Part shown: positions 1 to 10,320 of the stretch, in pieces
Position numbering within the stretch: position 1 is the first letter of the stretch
How the letters are laid out: each line of letters opens with the position of its first letter
DNA from: Nematostella vectensis
Taxonomy: Eukaryota; Cnidaria; Anthozoa; Actiniaria; Edwardsiidae
Length of the DNA: 64,000 nt
Direction: 5' to 3'
Assembly: GCF_932526225.1 (NCBI RefSeq)
Contig: NC_064048.1
Coordinates: 1,231,340 to 1,295,339 of the forward strand
The notes under the pieces: model-generated
Databases searched by the model: none
What the model was told of the DNA's origin: nothing
Seen by the model: the letters and a program-made list of their open reading frames with translations, nothing else
Translations under genes and position numbers: made by a program

Positions 1-414
1 TTCCCAATGGATTTGCTGTTTGTAGACAAAACTATAAAGCATAAGCTAGATCACTCTAGTAGCGTAGCCAAATCCGACAATAAACGTCCCGTGGTAATAC
101 TGCAAAGGCATAAAAAAATCCCATTTTGTCCTTTCGGGGATGGTCAGATTGTTATCAGAGAACTTATTCTTCCCCACCCCCCCCCCCCCCCCCCTCCCGG
201 AAAAATTAGGTCCACTTTTAGGATTTCGCACCCCTCCCCCCCAAAAGAAAAATCCTGGGTACGGGGGCCTGGTATGCGAATGTCCGGAGTTCGAAATAAA
301 TTGTGCTGTTTTTTTATTTATTCACTTTCAGCCTTAAAATGCTCCAAAACTTGAGAACGGCCCAGCCTGAACTGAAAATTAGGGGGGGTGTATGGAAAGA
401 GGGGTAGAGGCCCC

Positions 415-443
415 ATATCAAGGCGCGTTCCCAGAATTGGCCG

Positions 444-476
<33 letters not shown>

Positions 477-562
477 CGCAGTCATGTATCATATGGACAA
501 AGCACATTATTTGAAGATTCCTTAAAGTGCCCGTGCACCCCCTGTGTGTACGCGCCTGATAT
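415..562. mobile_element. MITE-like inverted-repeat element with poly-G core
   Basis: The ends are near-perfect inverted repeats: ATATCAAGGCGCG on the left and, read in reverse complement, ATATCAGGCGCG on the right. The interior holds an uninterrupted poly-G run at about 445-474. A related half-element with a poly-C run (about 174-194) and an end reading CGTACCCAGG in reverse complement lies at about 140-290. No coding capacity is seen. It resembles a family of C/G-tract elements also found at 10.35 and 43.3 kb. The superfamily is not determined. Confidence 0.5.
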
Positions 563-823
563 CGACTGTATAATCTATAATCCCATGATCTGGTTGCACT
601 CATTAAAAAGGCAAAATATAGAATTAAAACTTAGGCTTCTTGTTACCGTGATCTGTAAACAAGCGCGGAAGTCAATGGAATTAGCCAGGCATTATATACA
701 ACCTGTACCTGTACCTGTTGCACTTTAGCTCCCTTAAGCCGTTTGCGGTTTAAGAGGTTAAAGGAGAGACAACCTGTCGTGCTCCAGTTCCTAGTGTCTA
801 AGCGAACTTAAATTAATCAATGT

Positions 824-831
824 TATAAATA
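824..831 (+). promoter_or_regulatory. possible TATA box
   Basis: TATAAATA lies about 30 bp before an ATG at 862 and about 250 bp before the two-span membrane protein frame. It could be the core promoter of that gene, but the flanking DNA is AT-rich, so a chance match is possible. Confidence 0.3.
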
Positions 832-1072
832 AATGCGAGCTAAAGTCTTAAACTTTTAATAATGTTGTCTTGGGCGCACAAAAGACGTGAAAACTTCTCA
901 TATGACACATCGCACGACTGGTTTCGAGAGCTCTGTAACACTATCTCCGATAAACAAGAACAAAAGGTCGTCGCCAAGGCCAGAACGTGCCGACGACGTG
1001 TCACGTTTATTAGACTTGCAAATGATTTGAATCAAAACACCATGCGATGCATGGACGAAAGCAAAGCAGGCG

Positions 1073-1819
1073 ATGCATTCGGGAGGAAGTATATGGCTCT
1101 TGCACTGTATCCGTCACGGCCAACATAGAAATGTGGAGTCGGGGGAGAGACAAGAAGCCGTGGATCGCACATCTAAAAGGCATAACTGGAAGTACATCGT
1201 GCTGATTTTGAGTCTTTTGTGCATCATCGGGTGCTTCATTTTCGCCTCTATGGGTTACACAATGAAACTTAATAACTGCGATGGGCCGCCAAAACAAGGA
1301 GAGGTTTGCCGGGAGAATGAGAAGTCGCCCATGTTTGAGCAAGCAAGGCAGTTTAGAGTCGCAGCGGCTGTATTATTTATCGCGGCGATGATTCTAGTCG
1401 TCACTGTTCTATGGGCCACAAAACAAGAAACGGATCGAAATCGACAAATGTCACGCAACCAGGCAGTCTTGGTGTCGGCAGTTACTGCGGAGGGCCTCTT
1501 GAAAACAGACGCCCCAGACCTGCCTCATCCTCATGTCCAAGTTCACCACACACTAGAGGAAGTCTGCCAGCTATGTGCCGATGAATCGCTGCCTAAGTAC
1601 GAGACCGCTTTGCATTGTGCTTCGATTGGTACATCAAAGACGGCGAGTTTAACCCACAGTGGGCGAACGACCCCTGATATGGAGATAGACAATGACAGCT
1701 CGACGAATATTTCTGTATATGTACAAGTTGACGAGGATGAATTAAATCCCCCGCCAACGTACTTAGAAGCGATAGAAATGGATGAAATTGGTGAGATAGG
1801 AGAGGGCGAGAATGGATGA
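1073..1819 (+). CDS. predicted two-span membrane protein with C-terminal PPxY motif
   Basis: This 248-residue reading frame has the composition of a real protein. A basic N-terminal stretch is followed by a first hydrophobic segment (about residues 42-62, KYIVLILSLLCIIGCFIFAS). A short loop with two cysteines (NNCDGPPKQGEVC) comes next, then a second hydrophobic segment (about residues 95-115) and a cytoplasmic tail of about 130 residues. The tail has CQLC and an acidic end containing NPPPTYLEAI. PPPTY is a PPxY motif, known to bind WW domains of NEDD4-type ubiquitin ligases. The layout of two spans plus PY motifs recalls TMEM51-like proteins, but I cannot claim homology. The frame is open from 1031 and the only ATG before the first span is at 1073; an upstream exon could supply a different start. 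A candidate AATAAA lies at 2130-2135. Confidence 0.6.
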   Translation: MHSGGSIWLLHCIRHGQHRNVESGERQEAVDRTSKRHNWKYIVLILSLLCIIGCFIFASMGYTMKLNNCDGPPKQGEVCRENEKSPMFEQARQFRVAAAVLFIAAMILVVTVLWATKQETDRNRQMSRNQAVLVSAVTAEGLLKTDAPDLPHPHVQVHHTLEEVCQLCADESLPKYETALHCASIGTSKTASLTHSGRTTPDMEIDNDSSTNISVYVQVDEDELNPPPTYLEAIEMDEIGEIGEGENG

Positions 1820-2129
1820 GTGCAAGGGGAAGCAATTGTAATGCTAACAAAGGATGTCACGCAAGCGATAACGTTGCTCCAAATACACTGGAGAAAACGT
1901 GTATTGTCGAATGCTGATGATGAAGCGTGATAAAGCGCGGTTTTATACGTTCAACTTTGTGCTTGACACGATGCTTACAAGAAAGCCTGGCGAATCACGC
2001 AACGAGAAAATATGTATCACGCATGCCTGTCACGCGTGACTGTGATTGGATTCGCACAGAAATATTCTGCTCTGCGCTGGTGGTATTATTATTATTGCAG
2101 AGGGAAAGACAAAAAAACGCGTGGAGCGA

Positions 2130-2135
2130 AATAAA
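2130..2135 (+). terminator. candidate polyadenylation signal AATAAA
   Basis: AATAAA lies about 310 bp after the stop codon of the two-span membrane protein on the same strand. It is the first clear one after that stop. AT-rich surroundings lower its specificity. Confidence 0.35.
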
Positions 2136-2199
2136 ATGTCTATATATAATATTGATGAGTAAAACATTTTGTCACACAAGAAGGCGGTCACGTCTTGAA

Positions 2200-2830
2200 T
2201 AAGCTTGATTTTATCAGAGCTCATAACAGGATTATTAATTGATCAGATTGATCAGCCTTAGTTAATTGGACTCTGTTTTTAGGGAGTTAGAATATGTTGC
2301 TTACAGTTGGTTTTCGACAGAGTAAAAAAAGGAAAATAAGTTCAAGTTTATCTCAAGATCACAAACGAGAAAGTTGAAAAGTAAACAAAACGAATTCAGC
2401 GAGTTATCGGATAGTATAAACCCGACGTTGCTAATCGATAAAATTGATACTTGGCTTCATTTGATACTATTTATACTATTGATAATCAAAATTCAGGTGA
2501 ATCCAATTAATGAAAATTTATATCATTTAATAGAAATCGATAACAGCTGATACAATTGATAATCATAATTCTAATTGATAGAAATTGAAATCTAATTGAC
2601 AACTATTGATCATGAAGTCAATTTGATTGATATAAATAATAAATATATATAATAAATTGATAAAAAGTTATTTAAAGCTGTTGATATCAATTAATAGCAA
2701 TTGATAACAGGAAAAAATGAGTGACTAGCCATTTATTACATTGATATTAATTATCAAATTTATCAATTGCCTTTTGATTACCAATTTTCATCAATTAGCT
2801 ACGTCGAAAATTAACATATTTTTCGGAATC
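2200..2830. repeat. AT-rich stretch of degenerate ATTGATA motifs
   Basis: The interval is dominated by imperfect repeats of ATTGATA and its complement TATCAAT with no fixed period. No gene, splice pattern or long open frame is seen. From about 2830 to 3140 there is ordinary AT-rich DNA with no recognisable feature. Confidence 0.5.
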
Positions 2831-3139
2831 CGTCGAATTATCGGGTGGTGTTTCGTGGTACTGGGGTGGGTACCGTTGGTTTAAGCGAGAGGCAGTCATG
2901 GTAAATGAGGTATTTAGGACACAAGCTAGGCATACATCAACAATAATGAAATAAAGAAATTATTGGCGAGAATAAATATATATATATTCTAAAAAAACTT
3001 TGTTTGTGCCTTACTTTATTTCACTTATTTTAATAACTCAATTTTATAGAGAAATTAAACTAAACTGACTGTAATACTCAGTCAGTTTAGTTATTCAGTT
3101 TGTACTGTAATTTGCTTATTCCCCCACCCTAACATACAA

Positions 3140-6100
3140 ATCGATGAGTATACAAGTTTTATTTCAAATAACAGAACGAAGACAGATATCTGCTGATGTT
3201 AGCTAGCATCCGCATCTCGACAGTGATTGTCATATTTCCTCTGCAATATAACAGAAAGTACGAAAACGGTTACAGCGATTTTCAAAAATCTGCGAACTCC
3301 AGTCAATAAATTTCTGTTACAACCGCTTTCTGCCTTCCGTCATTCAAGCTAATTTCAGCGTCTTGCGGAGAGGTGGCGTGATTGGGGAACTATTTCCATT
3401 TGAATGACAAAAAAAAAATGACGGAAGCCAGAAGCTATTAGAAATAGTCGGAAAGAGCTCGCAAAATATTGCAAACTACAGTAAATATAATAAATTCTTA
3501 ACACCTCCAAGCCTTTTGCTATAATTCACGTCTAAATCTAGGTCAATGAGGTAAGGTATTAACCCCAAGCATAAAAATGGCATAATAACAAGTTAAGGAT
3601 GAAATGCAAATTTTGAGATTATTTTATGATGTAAATCACAAGAGATACAGGAGAGGAGCTATCAAAACCTTTCTAGAACAATTCAAATCCTTTGCAATCT
3701 TTCATCTTAGGTATAACTAAAATGTCTATATTTCATAGTCAGCTTAGCAATGGTCATACCTCTTTATATAAAACAAAAGGTTACCAAAAGGTTGAAAACT
3801 TACAGCAGAATCCGCAAGATCTCCTACAGTTCTTCTCCATGAATGACTTTTTGAAGTTGCAGTATCCATTGTTTTGAGCGAGCCATTCACACATTTTCTG
3901 GCCGAAACTATCCACACAGTCTGTAAAAGTGTAACCTTAATTAGGAGGTGTTCATTATACCCTGACGCGGGAAGGAGGATATAAGGGAGGGGGTAGGGCT
4001 CTTAAATTGGAGTGGGAATGAAGAGGAAGTTTCAAGACAGTAACGGAAGTAGGATGAAAAGAAGGTAATAGGGAGAGAGGGGGAGGGGAGAAAAAGTAGG
4101 AAAGGAGAATGACAGAAGCAGGGTGGGGGGGGGGGGGGGGGGAGGGTGAGGGAAAGAAAGAGGGAAAGATGGGAGTAGGGGCAAGAAGTGAATAAGAAGA
4201 TAAGACAATCTCAAATGAGGACGAAACAGCTGTCCATGTTTGTCAAACTGCCGGTTAATAAATCTTTGCTCGCGTTCCGTCACTGGCCCGACTGGTGCCG
4301 ATGTGTATAAAGCTAATGTTTTTTTTAAAATTAAGAACCAGTGAAGATTGAATAAAGAGAAATCAGGAGATATGGAGGAGAGAGAAGGGTGATTAAGAAA
4401 TGAACCCAGAGGGAAGATAGGAAAAGAGAGGGTTGGGAGAGGAACGGACAAAGAAGAAAACAAAATAGAGGAGAGAGAGGACGCAAAAGAAAGAGAAGAT
4501 AACTTAAGGCAAATTGAGAGAAAGTTGGAGAGGGGTAGGGAAGGGAAGAGAAAAGGTAGTGGAAAAGACAGCTCTGGGAGAAGGGAAAGGCAGGAGGAGA
4601 GCAAGGACAGAGATTTAAGGTTAGAAGAAAGGGAAGGGATATGACTAAAAAGAGAACGGCACAGGGAACATAACATACCTTTCGTTGGAGATGAAGGCTT
4701 GGGGACTAAGAAAAACAAATGTTTAAGCACCACAATCAAATGTAATATTTGTTATGATGTTTTTCTAACTAAGATTAAGAACACGATCAATTGGTCATTG
4801 ATTTTATTTATTTGTGAATAAACCAGTAATACAATCAGACCCTATTTTTCTGATCTACCGACAATTAAAAGCTCCTTACATTTTGGGTATGTCCGTTATT
4901 ATCCTTTTTTTTTGGTAATCCTGTACTACCACCCCCCCCCCCCCCCCCCCCAACCAACAATCAAATTTCTATTGGTCCCAAGCTGAGTTCAGTACGATTG
5001 TGTCACTCACCACAGTATCCACAGCTCATTCTACAATACACCAACATAAAGTTTTTGTTATCCTCGCAGAACCATTTGTCGTCACCGATAGCTTTCTTGC
5101 AGTCGGCGCTTGCGTACTGGTCCTTGCATTCTGTAGTTTGATGAATGCAAATTACAATGTTATTGTGGCGCGGGGGTGGTAGGGATACTATTAAAGTTAT
5201 TGCTACTTCTTTATTTATCACCGCAAATTTTAAGGTTAGGGTTAGTACGGTCCTCACACTTCTTGTCTATGTTTGGGTTAGGGTTAGTACGATACTCCAA
5301 TTCTTGTCTATGTTTGGGTTAGGGTTAGTACGATACTTCCTGTCTATGTTTGGGTTAGGGTTAGTACGATACTTCCTGTCTATGTTTGGGTTAGGGTTAG
5401 TACGGTCCTCACACTTCTTATCTATGTTAGGGTTAAGGTTAGTACGATACTTCCTGTCTATGTTAGGGTTAGGGTTAGTACGATACTTCCTGTCTATGTT
5501 TTCATGAAAAACAGTCAGGCGCGGATAGAGGAACAATTCTGATTATTTAACCCGAGAGAAAGAACATTCCTCAATTAACAGAATAAAGACTTGTACCTCA
5601 TACTTCGCCAATGTTTTTTTTTCTTCTTCTATTAATGTGTATTTGTTGACTACACTGTTAAATTTGTTTTTCAAATGGACTGATTAAGAATTTCTATACC
5701 GGGACGATAAGTTTGTAGTCTTTACAAACAACCAAAAATTTTGACATTGTCTCTGGATCCACGCCTGGTAGGACTAGTGAGAGATGGGTGGTATGAAGAG
5801 AGAATGTAGATGCAAGGATTTACAAGGGAAAGAATGTCATAGAATCATCCTTCCAAATATTCCCCCTCCAACCTCCCCCCTCACCCTTTTTTGTCGTGAT
5901 GTACATAATCATTACATTATACCAATAATGCTATAAAATAATATAATCATACTTATGTGTATAGCTGACAGAGCAAAAAAATGAGAAGTTTTCCCAAAAT
6001 AAGGTCTGGTAAACTTCGGTTAGCTTGAATTTTCGCATTGAGGCTCCTTATGTTATGTAAACCACCATATCAAAAAGTATTTTTTTTTCTAATGGATTCG

Positions 6101-7480
6101 TCTTCGAGATATGAGGCTTGAAGTGCAATTGTCAAATGTTCAAAATATGAATTCTCCTTGTTTTTAGGGAGAAGTCGGGCTCTGATCAGAAATTAAGCCA
6201 ACTTTGCTCGCTAATTTCTAAATGTCATGTCCTCTAAATTTCTTTAAAATTTGGAATTAAGCTTTTGGTCAGAGGAACTCCATGTATGCGAATCTTGAGC
6301 TTATATATTGAGAATTGGAAAATTTCATGCCATTTTTCCCTCTGTATAGCTATGAAAATATCATAGCTAATGTACTATATATAGTGTCTAGGAATAACAT
6401 GAGGATTTCGAGTCCTCATGAATGAAAAATAAAGAACGATTGCAAGCATTTCATCGAAGTCAGCAGTAAGAAAAACCTTTGCCCTAAGAATAATTAGCCT
6501 CGCGCAAGTGGAGCTGAAAATGGCGCTTAGAGCACTCGGGTGACAGCTAACGGCCAACATTTAATTATCCATCCACGATGGGCGGGATTTTTGAAGCAAA
6601 ACATGCATTTACCAATAAACCTTAAAAAAAAAACGAATAAGTAAGCTGGAGTGTTTGACTGCTATGTATTACTAATACAGACAAAAAGAAAGTTGGTCAA
6701 ACTTGTTTGCTTTCTCGATGATTTAAAAGGTTTGAAAATTATATCCATTTTTAGTCACGCGTGCCTTTCGTTAACGAGTCGCTATTGTGACTTTTGATTT
6801 CTTTAAATTCTGCACACACAACCACAACTTTGTCCTTGTCTTAACCTTAGGGGTGGACCATTAGAAATTTGGAGAGGGAGGCTGTCAATTTTTTTGTGCC
6901 TGTTTTTTTTTTCGTTGGCCCGGAGTGTGTAGGATTTGTTTTACCAGAAAGGCTGTGCAAGTTAGTGCTTGGATTTCTGCAATTTTTTTTAAGAATCGGT
7001 CATGCACGGTCTTTTTTTTTAATTGCCACCCCCCTCCCCAAATTTCTAATGGTCCACCCCTTAGATCAATCATAACCAAATCAACATCAAAGTGGAGCCT
7101 TTAAGCTACTCTCACCGAGAAAATACTGATTAACACAAAGCCAGCAATTAAATAAATTTCGGATTGTTTCCCAGCTTTGTGTTACTGTTGATTTAATTAC
7201 GTTGAGTTAGTTGAGTTAGTACGTATGTGTCTATGGTTTGGCGTCTGGAGCTTTTCGGCGCTCTCATTGAGGCGTCCAACGGCCGCAGTAACTGCGAAAT
7301 GGTTTCCGTTACCAAAAGCCAGTCGCTACTCGAAAACGAAAAAAAAAGGTACACTTGTGACTAAAAACGGATATAACTGTTATTTTCCCCCATGCTCATA
7401 CCGTCATCGTTCTCTAAAGGCATCGAATGAGCAGCGTCAAAGCACAACACGAGAACTACGAAGAGAGTGAGACGCATCAT
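3140..7480 (-). CDS. secreted protein with two ShKT domains (four-exon gene)
   Basis: Reconstructed exons, 5' to 3' on the minus strand, are 7480-7402, 5130-5011, 3920-3804 and about 3240-3140. Exon 1 begins ATG ATG and encodes a signal peptide (MMRLTLFVVLVLCFDAAHS) plus a short acidic linker. Exons 2 and 3 each encode one complete six-cysteine ShKT domain. All internal junctions are phase 1 with GT donors and AG acceptors, so each domain is a symmetrical module. The last exon contributes only the end of the stop codon and the 3' UTR. The predicted product is 105 residues. ShKT domains occur in sea anemone potassium-channel toxins, nematocyst-expressed proteins and many non-toxic extracellular proteins. 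Neither domain shows the Lys-Tyr dyad typical of channel-blocking ShK peptides, so a toxin role is not shown. A nematocyst or other secreted role is inference. Intron 1 carries a MITE and a TTAGGG-containing repeat. Confidence 0.8.
3158..3163 (-). terminator. polyadenylation signal of the two-ShKT gene
   Basis: AATAAA on the minus strand lies about 80 nt after the proposed last acceptor (intron end at 3241). This supports a short terminal 3' UTR exon. Confidence 0.5.
3804..3920 (-). CDS. exon 3 of the two-ShKT gene: second ShKT domain
   Basis: The exon lies between an acceptor reading TTTACAG and a donor reading GTAAGT, with phase 1 on both sides. It has six cysteines, starting DCVDSFGQKMC and ending CRRSCGFC, immediately followed by a single T and then the donor. 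The domain is full length (39 residues) and clearly related to the one encoded at 5011-5130. Confidence 0.85.
3960..4680. repeat. polypurine tract region with poly-G run
   Basis: The plus strand is almost all A and G, with a pure G run at about 4124-4142. The strand bias is broken by an ordinary mixed segment at about 4225-4325. The opposite-strand open frame over this interval is a Ser/Leu/Pro-rich artefact of the bias. Long purine tracts can form triplex DNA (established for mirror-repeat purine tracts); here that is only a possibility. The whole interval lies in intron 2 of the two-ShKT gene. Confidence 0.5.
5011..5130 (-). CDS. exon 2 of the two-ShKT gene: first ShKT domain
   Basis: The exon lies between an acceptor reading CTACAG and a donor reading GTGAGT, with phase 1 on both sides. 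It has six cysteines in ShKT spacing, starting ECKD and ending YCRMSCGYC. The C-terminal CxxxCxxC signature of ShKT is intact. Where ShK has its Lys-Tyr pair this domain has Asn-Phe. Confidence 0.85.
5225..5500 (+). repeat. 36-bp tandem repeat containing TTAGGG motifs
   Basis: About seven imperfect units of 36 bp each carry GGGTTAGGGTTAGTACGA followed by a spacer ending TGTCTATGTTT. The TTAGGGTTAG core matches the metazoan telomere sequence, but each unit holds only one or two telomere-like hexamers. It lies in intron 1 of the two-ShKT gene, about 100 bp upstream of its first ShKT exon. Confidence 0.8.
6850..7060. mobile_element. PIF/Harbinger-like MITE
   Basis: A 211-bp element has long, nearly perfect terminal inverted repeats starting GGGGTGGACCATTAGAAATT. 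It is flanked by the direct repeat TTA at 6847-6849 and 7061-7063. A TTA target duplication and G-rich termini fit the PIF/Harbinger superfamily. There is no coding capacity, so it would be non-autonomous. It sits in intron 1 of the two-ShKT gene. Confidence 0.8.
7402..7480 (-). CDS. exon 1 of the two-ShKT gene: signal peptide
   Basis: Two consecutive ATG codons open a hydrophobic leader ending in a small-residue AHS site, followed by MPLENDD. The exon ends GAC G before GTATGA, giving phase 1. This matches the phase-1 acceptor of the ShKT exon at 5130. Without splicing the frame soon reaches a stop in intronic sequence. Confidence 0.7.
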
Positions 7481-7526
7481 GACGAGGCTTTGTCAATGGA
7501 CACGAAGTTGCACCAGAATAAAACGG

Positions 7527-7872
7527 TTTTCAAAGATATCGATATTTAAGAGCTCCCAAGAACCACATGGTAGGCCAACCAGAAAACAACGTCTCATTCT
7601 CAGCTTCATTGAATACTGTATGATAATGAATGCAACCGCCATTTTCACGCTCCGAGAAGCACCCGTTCCTTGAGTAAGTAACGCAGCTGCTTTGTCTCCT
7701 ATTATCTTTGTTCTACAAAGGAGTTCTCTTGTCTCTATTCTTTTCGTTCTTTGTGTCGAGGTGCGGATATTGTTCATCTGCCCAATCAAATTGCAGCTTG
7801 TAAGAGCTGCGTACTGATCCTGTTCCTTGTATCCTCATATTTTACTGAGGATGACTCGTTCCTTTATTGCGA
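7527..7872. repeat. 5' flank of the two-ShKT gene, partly duplicated inside the 7976-8250 MITE
   Basis: The blocks at 7527-7672 and 7831-7872 match 8032-8217 at high identity. Relative to that second copy, this one has about 160 extra bp between the blocks. It begins only 47 bp upstream of the two-ShKT start codon, so it should include the gene's 5' UTR or promoter. No terminal inverted repeats border this copy. Confidence 0.7.
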
Positions 7873-7975
7873 TGAGAATATGTGTTATTTTCCTGTTTTC
7901 TGTTTCTATAGAATATTATAATATTTAACCCGAAAACACGAACGGGGGGCTTCTAACATTGTTAACCACCCCAAA

Positions 7976-8250
7976 GCAGCGGCGTAGCCAGGATTTTCAA
8001 CAGGGGGGAAGGGGGGTACAAAAGATATCGATTTTCAAAGATATCGACATTGAGCTCCAAAGAACCACATGGTAGGCCAACCAGAAAACAGCGTCTCATT
8101 CTCAGCTTCATTGAATACCGTATGATAATGAATGCAACCGCCATTTTCACGCTCCGAGAAGCACCTGTTCGTTATATCCTGATATTTTACTGAGGATGAC
8201 TCGTTCCTTTATTGCGAGCCCCCTAGGCCACCCCCTGGCTACGCCCCTGC
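7976..8250. mobile_element. MITE with GCAGSGGCGTAGCCAGG termini carrying a gene-flank copy
   Basis: The 17-bp ends are inverted repeats with one mismatch. The body (8032-8217) matches the DNA upstream of the two-ShKT gene. The remainder is G/C-tract sequence. A relative with diverged ends lies at 43326-43479. Confidence 0.7.
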
Positions 8251-8822
8251 GAATGGAGAGGCGTGTTAGTACGTCAGCCAAACGCAAAGGCTGAAGGCAA
8301 TTTAGCTGTGACTTCGCGCAGAATGCTATTGTCTTTAGTGTCATCTAGCTTTCTCGGGGATAACGAGATGCGTATCACATGCTTGGTTGCACTTTAACGA
8401 GAACGTGTCTGATTGGCTATTCTTTATGCCAATCAACTAACTAAGGTGTCAGAAGAGCTGTCGATCAACGGCTGAATTAGTTAACTAGGCACAATGAAGT
8501 TTAATGGGGCTGAAACCTTACCCGATGTCTATAGAATTTTAAATTAGACAAGAGGTAGACTTACCTTGAAGGATAATTGTAATTCTCAGAGCCATACGGA
8601 ACATTATGACCTTATTATGCGCAAATTGCCACGTTTTAAAGAAACCATTGTTATGCAAATTAACATGGTATAAAATCCCGCGTACAGCAAGACCATGCCT
8701 CTTCTTCTTGAGTGTAACAAAAAAATACACCATAGTTGCCATCGAATGGAGGGTGGGCCACAGACAGCTAGACTTAGTGGCGCAAATGAAAAGGGTGGGT
8801 ACCTAATAAGGTCACAATGTTC

Positions 8823-10320
8823 CATGTGGGGAATGGGTATGTTTACTGGGCATGTAGGGAATGGGTATGTTTACTGGGTATTTGGGGATGGGTATGTTTA
8901 CTGGGCATGTAGGGAATGGGTATGTTTACTGGGTATGTGGGAATGGGTATGTTTACTGGGTATGTGGGGGATGGGTATCTTTACTGGGTATGTGGGGGTG
9001 GGTTTGTTTACTGGGTATGTGGGGAATGGGTATGTTTACTGGGTATGTGAGGGATGGGTATGTTTACTGGGAATGTGGTGAATGGGTATGTTTACTGGGT
9101 ATGTGGGGAATGGGTATGTTTACTGGGTATGTGGGGAATGGGTATGTTTACTGGGTATGTGGGGAATGGGTATGTTTACTGGGTATGTGGGGAATGGGTA
9201 TGTTTACTGGGTATGTGGGGAATGGGTATGTTTACTGGGTATGTGAGGGATGGGTATGTTTACTGGGTATGTGGGGGTGGGTTTGTTTACTGGGTATGTG
9301 GGGAATGGGTATGTTTACTGGGTATGTGAGGGATGGGTATGTTTACTGGGTATGTGGTGAATGGGTATGTTTACTGGGTATGTGAGGGATGGGTATGTTT
9401 ACTGGTTATGTGAGGGATGGGTATGTTTACTGGGCATGTTGGGAATGGGTTTGTTTACTGGGTATGTGGGGAATGGGTATGTTTACTGGGTATGTAGGGA
9501 ATGGGTATGTTTACTGGGTATGTTGGGAATGGGTATGTTTACTGGGTATGTGAGGAATGGGTATGTTTACTGGGCATGTGGGGAATGGGTATGTTTACTG
9601 GGTATGTGGGGGATGGGTATGTTTACTGGGTATGTGAGGGATGGGTATGTTTACTGGGTATTTGGGGATGGGTATGTTTACTGGGTATTTGGGGATGGGT
9701 ATGTTTACTGGGTATGTGGGGAATGGCTATGTTTACTGGGTATGTGGGGAATGGGTATGTTTACTGGGTATGTGGGGAATGGGTATGTTTACTGGGTATG
9801 TGGGGAATGGGTATGTTTACTGGGTATGTGGGGAATGGGTATGTTTACTGGGTATGTGAGGGATGGGTATGTTTACTGGGTATGTGGGGGTGGGTTTGTT
9901 TACTGGGTATGTGGGGAATGGGTATGTTTACTGGGTATGTGAGGGATGGGTATGTTTACTGGGTATGTGGGGAATGGGTATGTTTACTGGGTATGTGGGG
10001 AATGGGTATGTTTGCTGGGAATGTGGGGAATGGGTATGTTTACTGGGTATGTAGGGAATGGGTATGTTTACTGGGTATGTGGGGAATGGGTATGTTTACT
10101 GGGTATGTAGGGAATGGGTATGTTTACTGGGTATGTGTGAATGGGTATGTTTACTGGGTATGTGAGGGTGGGTATGTTGACTGGGTATGTGGGAAATGGG
10201 TATGTTTACTGGGTATGTGGGGAATGGGTATGTTTACAGGGTATGTAGGGAATGGGTATGTTTACTGGGTATGTGTGAATGGGTATGTTTACTGGGTATG
10301 TGAGGGTGGGTATGTTTACA
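8823..10320 (+). repeat. 28-bp satellite, G-rich strand on plus (about 54 units)
   Basis: Head-to-tail units consist of the core GGGTATGTTTACTGGG plus a 12-nt variable part of the type TATGTGGGGAAT. Common variants are 27 bp (one G fewer) and others with TGAGGGAT or TTTGGGGAT. The G-rich strand has no stop codon in the consensus, and 28 is not a multiple of 3. All three plus frames therefore read through as Gly/Tyr/Val/Trp/Cys-rich open frames, which are not genes. The same unit continues in reverse orientation from 11632. Confidence 0.97.

Noticed and set aside
862-1128. 88-codon frame starting just after a TATA-like box.
   Set aside because: Its composition looks random, it overlaps the membrane protein frame in another phase, and I found no frame-consistent intron joining the two. 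It may be 5' UTR.
4032-4739. 235-codon Ser/Leu/Pro-rich minus-strand frame.
   Set aside because: It arises from the polypurine strand bias and includes a poly-Pro run from a poly-C tract. It lies in intron 2 of the ShKT gene.
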